This document shows, piece by piece, positions 1 to 5,153 of a stretch of 5,153 nt of DNA. Positions within the stretch are counted from its first letter, which is position 1; each line of letters begins with the position of its first letter. The notes under the pieces were generated by a model. The model worked only from the letters and a program-made list of their open reading frames with translations. It was not told the origin of the DNA and made no database searches. The DNA lies in contig JAITJK010000240.1 in the NCBI GenBank assembly GCA_031278935.1, forward strand, positions 1-5,153. The letters are read 5' to 3'. This DNA comes from Spirochaetaceae bacterium. GTDB lineage: Bacteria > Spirochaetota > Spirochaetia > Treponematales > Breznakiellaceae. A program made the translations under genes and the position numbers.

Positions 1-1544
1 ATTGCCCTTCTTGTATCGGCGCCTTTCACACTTGGCTCAAGAAGCGCTACGGTTCCTTAGACGACTTGAACCGGGCGTGGTATACCGCCTTTTGGAGTCA
101 TTGTTTCAGTTCCTGGGAACAGATATATCCGACGGATCCTTCTATCCACGGCCTGATGCTGGACTGGCAACGGTTTACCAGCGATATGACTATTGATTTT
201 TTTCTCGCAGAAACCGCGCCGCTGCGCCGCCTCACCCCGGAGATTCCGATAACCACCAATTTTCAGATGCCCGATGTGGGACTCGATTATCACGACTTTG
301 CCCAGCATGTGGATATCATTAGCTGGGATAACTACCCTGAATGGCACCGGCACGCCGATGATACGGCGGTTGCCAGTAAAGCGGCTTTTTTTCATGATTT
401 GCACCGGTCCTACAAACATCAGCCTTTTTTGATGATGGAATCAAGTCCCGGGGCGACCAGTTGGCAGGGCATCAGCAAAAAGAAAAAACCCGCCGTGCAT
501 ATACTGTCTTCTATACAAGCCCTGGCCCACGGTTCAGCGTCAGTTCAATATTTCCAGTGGCGCCAGAGCAGAGGCGGTATGGAAAAGTTTCACGACGCGG
601 TTATAAGCCACCTCGGCGCGGATGATACGCCCCTATTCAGGGACGTACAAGAAGTTTCCACGATATTGGAAAAACTCGCGGCCTCCGCGCCGGCCCTCAT
701 GGAATCTTCCCGTCAAAAGGCGCAGGTCGCGGTGATATACGACTATCAAAACGGCTGGGCCTTGCATAACGCTGCGCTTCCGCGAAACCAAGAGAAAAAC
801 TATCAGGAGGAGTGTATACGCCACTACGGAGCCCTGTGGAGCCTGGGGATTCCTTGTGATGTGATTGACTGCTTGCATACTTCCTTTGACCAGTATAAGC
901 TCATTCTTATGCCTATGCTCTATATGCTCAGGGAAGAGAGCGCGGAAAAAATCAGGGACTTTGTCCGCCGGGGTGGCGTCGGGGTGGCCACCTATCTGAC
1001 GGGCCTTGTGAACGGAACGGATCTGTGCTATCTAGGGGGAAGCCCCGGCAATTTAACGGATGTGTTCGGTCTCGCCGTAGCATCAACGGATGTTATTGCA
1101 GACTATGAAACCCAGACTCTAGTGCTGGGCGAGCAAGTCTACAGGGCCACCCATTATGCCGACGAGCTGCGTCTGCGAGGCGCTTCGGTCCTGGGGGTAT
1201 TCCGTTCCCCTTCCGGGGGGGAACGCCCTGCGGTAACGGCCCATGATTATGGGGCGGGACAGGCTTTGTATCTTGCCGCTCGGACGGACGGCGCGTTTCT
1301 CAGGGATTTTCTGGGGAGTCTTTGTGAGGACCATGGTCTTCATCCTTGCGTTCCTTGGGAGATACCCCCAGGGGTTTCGGTACAGAAACGCGGGGAGGTA
1401 CTTTTTGTGATGAATTTTACGGAAAAGGCTGTGAGGCTTTCATTCAAGGGATTGGGGTATTATGATATATTGCACTGTTCGGCGGCTCAGGACCGCCCCA
1501 CGCTGCCAGCCTATGGCCTTATGATCCTGCGTCCCCATGGATAA
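1..1544 (+). CDS. GH42 beta-galactosidase, 5'-truncated by window edge
   Basis: Hydrolyses terminal beta-galactosides. The reading frame (first whole codon at 3) is open from the window edge to TAA at 1542-1544, giving 513 residues; GH42 enzymes are usually about 650-690, so roughly 140-150 are missing. Visible: a CPSC pair at bases 3-14, matching two of the zinc cysteines of A4-type enzymes; the family motif WLKKRYGSLDDLNRAW just after; the nucleophile Glu (codon 438-440) in FLMMESSPGATSW; then the end of the TIM barrel, including QYFQWRQSRGGMEKFH. A flavodoxin/GATase-like trimerisation domain begins near VAVIYDYQNGWAL (about 726), and a small C-terminal beta domain near GEVLFVMNFT (about 1395). 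The acid/base Glu should lie some ten residues left of the window. No signal peptide can be judged. The TTG at 66 is not the start, because conserved family sequence precedes it. The end overlaps the LacI-type gene by 8 bases. Family call is firm; the exact substrate (lactose, galactan or plant oligosaccharides) is not. Confidence 0.93.
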   Translation, partial: CPSCIGAFHTWLKKRYGSLDDLNRAWYTAFWSHCFSSWEQIYPTDPSIHGLMLDWQRFTSDMTIDFFLAETAPLRRLTPEIPITTNFQMPDVGLDYHDFAQHVDIISWDNYPEWHRHADDTAVASKAAFFHDLHRSYKHQPFLMMESSPGATSWQGISKKKKPAVHILSSIQALAHGSASVQYFQWRQSRGGMEKFHDAVISHLGADDTPLFRDVQEVSTILEKLAASAPALMESSRQKAQVAVIYDYQNGWALHNAALPRNQEKNYQEECIRHYGALWSLGIPCDVIDCLHTSFDQYKLILMPMLYMLREESAEKIRDFVRRGGVGVATYLTGLVNGTDLCYLGGSPGNLTDVFGLAVASTDVIADYETQTLVLGEQVYRATHYADELRLRGASVLGVFRSPSGGERPAVTAHDYGAGQALYLAARTDGAFLRDFLGSLCEDHGLHPCVPWEIPPGVSVQKRGEVLFVMNFTEKAVRLSFKGLGYYDILHCSAAQDRPTLPAYGLMILRPHG

Positions 1545-2586
1545 GCCCGGACCCAAAAAGAAAATAACCCAGAACGATGTTGCCCGATACGCGAGGGTTT
1601 CCCGCAGCATGGTGTCCTATGTGATTAACGGTAGCAGCCGCATGGTTGCCCCGGAGACGCGGAACAAAATTATCAAAGCTATAGAGGCCCTTGAGTACCG
1701 TCCGAATAAATTCGCCCAGGCCCTGTTGTTGGGCAAGTCCGAGGCTCTGGGGGATAAGCAGATTGGGGTGATTCTCTGTAACAGCGAAGTATTCCTTCGC
1801 CCTTATTACGCGGAGATTCTCGCGGGCATTCATCTTGCGGCCTATGAAAAATCCTATCATATCCATTTCATCCGGTTTTTTGAGGAGCTCAAGAATCCCA
1901 TCCTATTTAACCAGCTGATTCATCCGGAAGAGATCTGCGGCCTCCTTTTGGTAGCCACCGATCAGGTCCTCAAGACTGATCAGGACTGGCATATCATAAG
2001 CCGTATCCGGGAACGGATTGCCCAGATCGTTTGTGTGGAATGGCAGACATCGGGGCTTACCTCAATTTTCTTTGACCGCCACGGCACGGCCCTTAAAGCG
2101 ACAGCCTATCTGTTCGATCAGGGCTACCAGGACATTGCCTATATCGGCGAATCGGACGAAAGGATTTCCGGTTTTAAGCAGGCTTTCCTTGCCCGGGGTA
2201 TGGATAGTTCTCGGCTGTACATTGACGGCAGCGCCCGGGATATGCCCTCTGGTTATGCGGCTATGGAAACCTTGTTCCGCGCCTGTGAGCAGGGGAAGCG
2301 AGCCCTGCCCCAGGGGATCTGTGCAGGATGCGACGAGGTTGCTATGGGCATACTGACTTTGTTACATGAGCGGCGGGTTGCCATCCCTGCTACCATCGGC
2401 CTTATCAGTATTGACAATATTGAAATGGCGGAATATGTGTTCCCCCCTTTGACCACCATGCATATTCCCAAACAGGCTATGGGCTACCAGGCGGTAGACA
2501 TGATCATAAACCACACGGCCCATCAAGGGGACCGCGCCCGGTCGGTTTCCCTGCCCTCCTCCTTGGTTATCCGCAAATCCTGCTGA
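1537..2586 (+). CDS. LacI/GalR-family transcriptional regulator
   Basis: A 349-residue regulator, the usual length for the family. Residues 10-33 form the LacI helix-turn-helix (ITQNDVARYARVSRSMVSYV), followed by the hinge region EYRPNKFAQALLLGKS (53-68). From about 75 to the end is a periplasmic-binding-protein-like effector domain, with family landmarks such as GFKQAF, ICAGCDEVAMGIL and LISIDNIEMAEYVFPPLTTM. The recognition helix reads RSMVSYV, where LacI has YQTVSRV, so the operator may differ from the standard one; the hinge has AQAL instead of the common ARxL. The ATG lies inside the end of the glycosidase gene (8-base overlap) and has no visible Shine-Dalgarno, so translation probably depends on ribosomes ending the upstream gene. 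Position next to GH42 suggests that it senses a galactoside or its breakdown product and controls the glycosidase operon from a promoter left of this window. That target is inferred; its ligand is unknown. Confidence 0.93.
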   Translation: MDKPGPKKKITQNDVARYARVSRSMVSYVINGSSRMVAPETRNKIIKAIEALEYRPNKFAQALLLGKSEALGDKQIGVILCNSEVFLRPYYAEILAGIHLAAYEKSYHIHFIRFFEELKNPILFNQLIHPEEICGLLLVATDQVLKTDQDWHIISRIRERIAQIVCVEWQTSGLTSIFFDRHGTALKATAYLFDQGYQDIAYIGESDERISGFKQAFLARGMDSSRLYIDGSARDMPSGYAAMETLFRACEQGKRALPQGICAGCDEVAMGILTLLHERRVAIPATIGLISIDNIEMAEYVFPPLTTMHIPKQAMGYQAVDMIINHTAHQGDRARSVSLPSSLVIRKSC

Positions 2587-2597
2587 TCCTTTTCCCG

Positions 2598-2603
2598 AAG
2601 GAG
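2598..2603 (+). promoter_or_regulatory. Ribosome binding site before the sigma-54 activator
   Basis: AAGGAG, 12 bases before GTG 2616. This is a strong Shine-Dalgarno with slightly long spacing. The other in-frame start, ATG 2652, has only a weak AAAGAG (2634-2639), also 12 bases away. The site favours the GTG. The last G is also the first base of the inverted repeat at 2603-2631. Confidence 0.55.
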
Positions 2604-2631
2604 TGTCCCAAGGCTGTGGAACCTTGGGCAC
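2603..2631 (+). repeat. Inverted repeat covering the activator start codon
   Basis: CCCAAGG (2607-2613) and CCTTGGG (2622-2628) are a perfect 7-base inverted repeat around an 8-base loop. Allowing T2606 as a bulge, GTG (2603-2605) and CAC (2629-2631) extend it to 10 pairs. The proposed GTG start (2616-2618) sits in the loop and the Shine-Dalgarno touches the left arm. No T-run follows on the plus strand, so it is not a standard intrinsic terminator. It could be an mRNA hairpin modulating initiation, or a palindromic operator for a protein; sequence alone does not decide. Confidence 0.5.
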
Positions 2632-4301
2632 AAAAAGAGTATCATGGTTCCATGAACGGCGTGTTGCACAGTGAGGTAGCCCAGGGGTGTCCCAGGGATT
2701 GGGAACGGGCGGAACTGGAATTGCTCTTTGATATAGCCCGGACCTTTGATAAGTATGTGGAACTGCGGAGCGCCTTAGGCCCCCTCTTGAGTCTCCTGGA
2801 AATCCGGGCGGGCCTCACCTGGGGTATGGTTACCCTCTTGGACCGGTCCACGGGGCTGCTCAAAATAGAAGAAGCCTACGGCCTCTCCCCGGAAGAAAAA
2901 GAGCGGGGCCGTTACCGCCTAGGAGAGGGCTTGGTGGGTCGGGTCTTTGAATCCGGCCAGGCTATTATGGTGCCGGACCTCTCTAAGGAGTCCCGATTCC
3001 TCAACCGGGCAAAGAACCGTACCAGGGCGGATATGGAGGGGCTTACCTATTACTGCGTCCCCATCCGGTCCCGGGGCGGACTTATCGGCACCTTGAGCGC
3101 GGAACGCCGTATTCAGGACGACCCCGGCAAGGCCGATTTGGAGCCTCAGATGTTCCGGGATCGGGCCTTACTGGAAAAAGTCTCGGACATCATCGCCGAT
3201 TCTGCCAAGCTCCGGGAACGCATCCTGGAAGAACAGTTTCGGTACCGCCAGGCCGGGGAACGGCACGGCTATCCCTTGGAAGAGCGTAACCTTTCAAGCC
3301 ACATCGTCGACGCCCATAGTCAAGGAGGCCGGATCGCCAAAGGAAGCGCCATCATGGGTACGGGCAAGGCCATGCGAGGGGTGTACGAGCTGCTCAGCCA
3401 GGTGGCCCCCAGCGACGCCACGGTCCTTATCACCGGGGAAAGCGGCACCGGGAAGGAACTAGTAGCGCTGGAACTCCACCGACTTTCTAAGCGCGCGGGG
3501 GCGACTCTGGTCAAGATAAACTGCGCGGCTCTACCAGAATCGGTTATTGAAAGCGAGCTCTTTGGCCATGAGAAAGGGGCCTTCACCGGAGCCACCAGTC
3601 AGCGCAAGGGCCGCTTTGAGCTGGCCCATGAGGGGACGATTTTCCTGGATGAAATCGGGGAGCTCTCTCCGCAGATTCAGGTCAAACTCCTTCGGGTCCT
3701 GCAAGAGCGGGAGCTGGAGCGGGTCGGCGGCACGGCGACCATCAAGGTCAATGTCCGGCTCATTGCTGCGACCAACCGGAATCTGGAGAAAGCGGTTTCG
3801 GAGGGCCGGTTTCGGGAGGATTTGTACTACCGGCTCAACGTATTCCCCATCCACGTCCCTTCCTTGCGGGAACGGAAGAGCGACATCGTGCTTTTAGCAG
3901 ATTATTTTACCGAGAAGTACGCGGAAAAGAACGGCAAACTCATAAAGCGCATATCCACGTCGGCCCTGGATCTACTGACTAGTTATTCCTGGCCCGGTAA
4001 TGTCCGGGAACTGGAGAACTGTATCGAACGGGCGGTGATCCTTTCTAACGATCAGGTGATCCATTCTTATAACCTGCCGCCGAGCCTGCAATCTGCGGTA
4101 TCCACCAAAACCGAGCCTATCACCACGCTGGAGGCGGCCCTTTCCCGGCTGGAAAAGGAACTCATCATCGAGGCTTTGAAGATAAGCGAGGGGAATATGG
4201 CCGCCGCCGCCCGCCGCCTGGGAATCACGGAACGGCAGATGGGCCTGCGGGTCCGGCATTACGGCATCAACTGGCGACTCTATAGGCCGGCCAAAGTCTA
4301 A
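2616..4301 (+). CDS. NifA-type sigma-54-dependent activator (GAF-AAA+-Fis HTH)
   Basis: A 561-residue enhancer-binding protein that would use ATP to open promoters held by RNA polymerase-sigma54. Domain order: GAF sensor (about 33-197), linker, AAA+ core (about 244-475), Fis-type HTH (about 524-553). Motifs seen: Walker A GESGTGKE (274-281), the sigma54-contacting GAFTGA (321-326), Walker B TIFLDEIGE (341-349), sensor I around ATNRN (385-389), arginine fingers R400 and R406 in FREDLYYRL, and sensor II in GNVRELEN (461-468). The C-terminus GNMAAAARRLGITERQMGLRV resembles NifA of anaerobes. No response-regulator receiver domain is present, so control is probably by a small molecule on GAF, or by a partner protein, not by phosphorylation. 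The linker between AAA+ and HTH has no cysteines, unlike oxygen-sensing rhizobial NifA. The GTG start has the better ribosome site; ATG 2652 (12 residues later) would keep all domains. Gap from the LacI-type stop is 29 bases, allowing co-transcription. The architecture is certain; a true nif role is not, as no nif gene is visible. Confidence 0.9.
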   Translation: MEPWAQKEYHGSMNGVLHSEVAQGCPRDWERAELELLFDIARTFDKYVELRSALGPLLSLLEIRAGLTWGMVTLLDRSTGLLKIEEAYGLSPEEKERGRYRLGEGLVGRVFESGQAIMVPDLSKESRFLNRAKNRTRADMEGLTYYCVPIRSRGGLIGTLSAERRIQDDPGKADLEPQMFRDRALLEKVSDIIADSAKLRERILEEQFRYRQAGERHGYPLEERNLSSHIVDAHSQGGRIAKGSAIMGTGKAMRGVYELLSQVAPSDATVLITGESGTGKELVALELHRLSKRAGATLVKINCAALPESVIESELFGHEKGAFTGATSQRKGRFELAHEGTIFLDEIGELSPQIQVKLLRVLQERELERVGGTATIKVNVRLIAATNRNLEKAVSEGRFREDLYYRLNVFPIHVPSLRERKSDIVLLADYFTEKYAEKNGKLIKRISTSALDLLTSYSWPGNVRELENCIERAVILSNDQVIHSYNLPPSLQSAVSTKTEPITTLEAALSRLEKELIIEALKISEGNMAAAARRLGITERQMGLRVRHYGINWRLYRPAKV

Positions 4302-4317
4302 GCGCTTCGCTTAGGAC
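4296..4317. terminator. Palindrome between convergent genes, possible bidirectional terminator
   Basis: TAAGCG (4299-4304), a three-base loop CTT, and CGCTTA (4308-4313) form a perfect stem. With G4314 bulged, GTC (4296-4298) and GAC (4315-4317) extend it to nine pairs. The plus-strand stop (4299-4301) and the minus-strand stop (4311-4313) are paired with each other in the stem. There is no T-run on either side, so as an intrinsic terminator it is atypical; its place between two facing genes is the main support. Confidence 0.4.
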
Positions 4318-4895
4318 CGGCTCCATAAGCCCCGTTCTTGTTCCTGGGCGGTCTCTTCCAGGTCAAGGAATTCCTCCATAAATTGAAAACGGAAGTACGG
4401 GTAGGCATAGGCATAGCCTTCCTGGATTAAGCGGGCATTGAAACAGGTTCCATCTTCGGTATAGATATACCCCAGCAGCCGGCCATACCGGTCCCGCAAG
4501 TCCCAGTCAAAGGCGAGGTATACCTGCTTACCGAGGAGTTGCGCTTTCGTAAAGGCGCTGGCCTCAGGACCAAAGTCCTGAACCGGTTTATCAGGATGGA
4601 CCGTTTCCGGGGTATCCACCCCGATCATACGGAGGGTTTCCTCCGGCTTGAGGTCCGATGGAGGATTCGCAATCCGTACCCCTACCGTATCTCCATCTAG
4701 GGAACGGACTACCTCCGCAAGGAGCATTCGGGAGATATCCCCTTGGGAACTCTTGGTAAGGGCTTCTGTATCCACCCGGTATAATCCAGGAACCGGCGGC
4801 TCTGACGGACCCGTGGCCGAGCCGGGAGCGCAGCCCGTTATGATCAGGCTGATGATGCCCATGAGGCATCGTTGGAATAAGCTGGTTTTCATCAT
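4311..4895 (-). CDS. Thermonuclease-family (SNase-like) lipoprotein
   Basis: A 194-residue predicted exported nuclease, anchored by lipid. The N-terminus has a short charged start, a hydrophobic stretch and the lipobox ITGC, making Cys22 the lipid-modified first residue of the mature protein; a Pro/Gly/Ser-rich tether follows. The thermonuclease domain starts near residue 58. Active-site counterparts of staphylococcal nuclease are all present: Asp69 in LDGDT, Arg89 in LRMIGVDTPE, Asp94 and Thr95 (calcium site), Glu97, and Arg139 in DRYGRLLGYIY. The domain ends at the typical QERGLW. It should cut DNA and RNA with calcium, at the cell envelope or surface, for nutrient scavenging or defence against extracellular DNA. 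The start was set by the lipoprotein signal and a ribosome site; a longer reading frame to 4970 would put about 25 charged residues before the signal and is unlikely. ATG 4892 (one codon in) is equally possible. It converges on the activator gene, with nine bases between stops, and appears to be its own transcription unit. Confidence 0.9.
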   Translation of the reverse strand: MMKTSLFQRCLMGIISLIITGCAPGSATGPSEPPVPGLYRVDTEALTKSSQGDISRMLLAEVVRSLDGDTVGVRIANPPSDLKPEETLRMIGVDTPETVHPDKPVQDFGPEASAFTKAQLLGKQVYLAFDWDLRDRYGRLLGYIYTEDGTCFNARLIQEGYAYAYPYFRFQFMEEFLDLEETAQEQERGLWSRS

Positions 4896-4908
4896 CCCTC
4901 CGTTCCTT
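4896..4908 (-). promoter_or_regulatory. Ribosome binding site of the nuclease lipoprotein
   Basis: Read on the minus strand the sequence is AAGGAACGGAGGG directly before ATGATG. AAGGA lies 8 bases before the first ATG (4895); GGAGGG lies 3 bases before the second (4892). Either way it fixes the start at the lipoprotein signal and not at 4970. Confidence 0.65.
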
Positions 4909-4923
4909 GAGTATGCCACAGAT

Positions 4924-4938
4924 CTGGCTCTAGGCCAG
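4924..4938. repeat. Short inverted repeat in the nuclease leader
   Basis: CTGGC, spacer TCTAG, GCCAG: a perfect 5-base inverted repeat some 30 bases upstream of the nuclease start. It could be an operator half-site pair or a small leader hairpin, but at this length it may be chance. Confidence 0.25.
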
Positions 4939-5029
4939 CCCTTTCTTCGATGGAATAGGAAAACGCCCATACCCTTACGTCCACACTACTGCGCCAATCC
5001 TTTCCGGTAGTGCTCAAGGTAAATGGATC

Positions 5030-5059
5030 TTAACATGATTGCGCCGGATGCCCTATACT
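5030..5059 (+). promoter_or_regulatory. Sigma-70-like promoter for the right-edge membrane gene
   Basis: TTAACA (5030-5035) matches the -35 consensus at five of six bases, and TATACT (5054-5059) matches the -10 at five of six, with an 18-base spacer. Transcription would begin near 5065-5067, only about 5-7 bases before the ATG at 5072. The rest of the 176-base divergent gap (4896-5071) holds no gene that I can support, and I see no convincing promoter for the nuclease on the minus strand. Confidence 0.55.
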
Positions 5060-5071
5060 GGGTCATAGACC

Positions 5072-5153
5072 ATGAATAAAATATTGCAAGAAAAAATCAT
5101 GGAGGCCTTTTCTGCGGTGCTTCCCATCACGGTGATCGTCCTTATCTCCAGTG
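5072..5153 (+). CDS. Probable DUF1538 membrane protein, 3'-truncated by window edge
   Basis: Only 27 codons are inside the window: MNKILQEKIMEAFSAVLPIT and then VIVLISS. A short amphipathic, charged start followed by VLPITVIVLI entering a membrane segment matches how I recall DUF1538 integral membrane proteins beginning, a family thought to be transport-related and of unproven function. An in-frame TAG at 5066-5068 rules out an upstream start; ATG 5099 (codon 10) is an alternative but would remove the conserved-looking charged helix. No Shine-Dalgarno is visible before the ATG, and the predicted promoter nearly touches it. That it is a gene is likely from frame, promoter and hydrophobic pattern; the family name rests on a few residues and could be wrong (another inner-membrane transporter would also fit). 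Confidence 0.55.
   Translation, partial: MNKILQEKIMEAFSAVLPITVIVLISS

Noticed and set aside
66..68. TTG as start of the GH42 gene
   Set aside because: Conserved GH42 sequence (CPSC, then WLKKRYGSLDDL) continues in frame to the left edge, so the gene begins outside the window.
2607..2628. Rho-independent terminator after the LacI-type gene
   Set aside because: The stem is good but is followed by CACAAAAAG, with no T-run on the plus strand, and the next gene's likely start is inside the loop.
4925..4941. Possible sigma-54 promoter (TGGCTC ... GC with the right 10-base gap)
   Set aside because: Only the GG and GC dinucleotides and most of the -24 box match; the -12 box (CAGCC) is poor, and there is no TGT-N10-ACA NifA site in 4896-5071.
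4896..4970. N-terminal extension of the nuclease lipoprotein to the ATG at 4970
   Set aside because: It would place a basic, non-conserved stretch ahead of the signal peptide, and the ribosome site lies next to 4895/4892.
4648..5010. Plus-strand reading frame of 120 residues
   Set aside because: It is antisense to the nuclease for most of its length, resembles no family, and its composition looks like a shadow of the real frame.
5039..5044. TTGCGC as the -35 box of the right-edge promoter
   Set aside because: It is only 9 bases from TATACT, far too close; TTAACA at 5030 gives an 18-base spacer.
1..5153. CRISPR arrays, tRNA or rRNA genes, insertion sequences, riboswitches
   Set aside because: No repeat-spacer pattern, transposase or terminal repeats, cloverleaf or conserved RNA core was recognised; nearly all of the window is accounted for by protein genes.

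Overview
The window is ordinary protein-coding bacterial DNA of medium GC (roughly half by eye). It holds three complete genes and two genes cut by the window edges. Three genes are on the plus strand and packed tightly (GH42 glycosidase, LacI-family repressor, NifA-type sigma-54 activator). One gene on the minus strand converges on them (a lipoprotein of the thermonuclease family). The start of a membrane protein is at the right edge.

Organism: the lipobox-type lipoprotein, the sugar-utilisation repressor next to a beta-galactosidase, and a NifA-type activator with a 'GNMAAAARRLGITER' type DNA-binding end fit a free-living or gut-associated anaerobe. A nitrogen-fixing Treponema-like spirochaete is my best guess. 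It is an impression from protein style, not a demonstration.

Layout. 1-1544: C-terminal three quarters of a GH42 beta-galactosidase (nucleophile Glu visible, acid/base Glu lost off the left edge). 1537-2586: LacI-family regulator, overlapping the glycosidase stop by 8 bases, so probably translationally coupled. 2587-2615: short gap with a good AAGGAG and a strong inverted repeat that spans the start of the next gene. 2616-4301: GAF / AAA+ / Fis-type HTH activator with Walker A, Walker B, GAFTGA and arginine-finger motifs intact. 4296-4317: a palindrome containing both facing stop codons. 4311-4895 (minus): thermonuclease-fold lipoprotein with all catalytic residues. 4896-5071: divergent intergenic region with a good sigma-70-like promoter (TTAACA, 18 bases, TATACT) pointing right. 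5072-5153: first 27 codons of a probable DUF1538 membrane protein, whose start lies so near the predicted transcription start that the message may be leaderless.

How they work together: the glycosidase and repressor are a classic local sugar-control pair. The activator follows in the same direction and could be read through from them, which would tie a nitrogen- or stress-type sigma-54 regulon to beta-galactoside use. That link is inference; no NifA upstream activator sequence or convincing sigma-54 promoter was seen here. I found no clear undescribed system, CRISPR array, mobile element, tRNA or rRNA. The most interesting points are the hairpin over the activator start, the palindrome shared by the convergent stops and the nearly leaderless start at the right edge.
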